25,304 nucleotides of DNA, from the NCBI RefSeq assembly GCF_009982895.1, contig NZ_WXZL01000039.1, positions 1 through 25,304 of the forward strand, in the 5' to 3' direction. Numbering within the stretch: the stretch's first letter is position 1; each line of letters starts with the position of its first letter. Source of the DNA: Deinococcus alpinitundrae (lineage in GTDB: Bacteria > Deinococcota > Deinococci > Deinococcales > Deinococcaceae). This document shows positions 25,134 through 25,304 of this stretch, piece after piece. The position numbers and the translations under genes were made by a program. The notes below the pieces were generated by a model. It did no database searches. It saw nothing but the letters and a program-made list of their open reading frames with translations, and was not told the DNA's origin.

Positions 25134-25304
25134 TCATGCAGGCTCAGCAGCTGACACGTGCCTCGCGAGTTCAGCAATGACGTGGCGGTGGTTGGGATGA
25201 TCGCCGATCTGTCCTGTCATGACTACCACGAGGTCAAGCGTGGGAAACACAGCGATGTATTGCCCACCGTACCCGGTGGCATACCAGCCAGGTGTTTCAT
25301 CCGG
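25134..25304 (-). CDS. Beta-lactamase-fold serine hydrolase, C-terminus (runs off window)
   Basis: The last 56 codons, ending at a TGA at 25134, read [20 protein letters not shown], then [20 protein letters not shown]. This is the C-terminal end of class C beta-lactamase/penicillin-binding-type hydrolases, where Y.A.GYGGQYI.V.P..DLVVV holds the strand with the HxG/YGG element. The SxxK and YxN motifs lie outside the window. These enzymes act on esters, amides or peptidoglycan-like substrates, so the substrate cannot be told. Between it and the IS5 fragment lie about 85 bases with no clear feature. Confidence 0.8.
   Translation of the reverse strand, partial: PDETPGWYATGYGGQYIAVFPTLDLVVVMTGQIGDHPNHRHVIAELARHVSAAEPA

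Overview
The window looks like a Deinococcus (Deinococcus-Thermus) accessory replicon or genomic island. It is GC-rich and dense with insertion-sequence (IS) debris from several families. It carries the late half of the cobalamin (B12) pathway in one strand-coherent cluster with a B12 riboswitch, a GH42 beta-galactosidase of the Cys-cluster type, and a PAS-GGDEF-EAL regulator. The genus is inferred from protein character and gene mix, not from a search.

Layout. (1) 1-3102 is a decayed zone: the start of an IS5-type transposase next to a broken S10 serine carboxypeptidase, an XRE-type helix-turn-helix fragment, an intact MgtC/SapB membrane protein between two related C-terminal relics, and the tail of an IS66 transposase. 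(2) 3060-5430 is an island bounded by two outward-facing IS6-type ends. It carries a DUF234-type ATPase (3154-4593, minus) whose start lies inside a duplicated palindrome, and a roughly 600-base AT-rich non-coding stretch with two long perfect hairpins. (3) 5561-13609, all minus, is the cobalamin cluster. In transcription order it reads cobS, cobC, [riboswitch and terminator], btuF-like, cobO, cbiB (frameshifted), threonine-phosphate decarboxylase, cobQ/cbiP, cobU, cobT. Most neighbours overlap by a few bases, so translation is probably coupled. The products adenosylate cobinamide or cobyric acid, amidate it, attach the aminopropanol arm, activate the lower-ligand base and join the two. With the btuF-like binding protein this suits salvage and late assembly. 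(4) 13927-14217 holds three nested or abutting IS6 fragments.

(5) 14256-16310 is a GH42 beta-galactosidase. (6) 16512-17375 is a gene start cut by a nearly complete IS6 element. (7) 17456-24846 is a 7.2 kb block bounded by the C-terminal end and the N-terminal end of the same type of IS5-family element. It contains the PAS-GGDEF-EAL protein, a truncated serine recombinase, a NarL-type two-component pair, and a divergently oriented unknown lipoprotein. (8) 25134-25304 is the C-terminus of a beta-lactamase-fold serine hydrolase running off the end.

The main points for a second look are the IS6-bounded ATPase island with its palindromes, the cbiB frameshift, the B12 riboswitch inside the cluster plus a possible divergent second one upstream of cobS, and the unknown lipoprotein beside the two-component pair.
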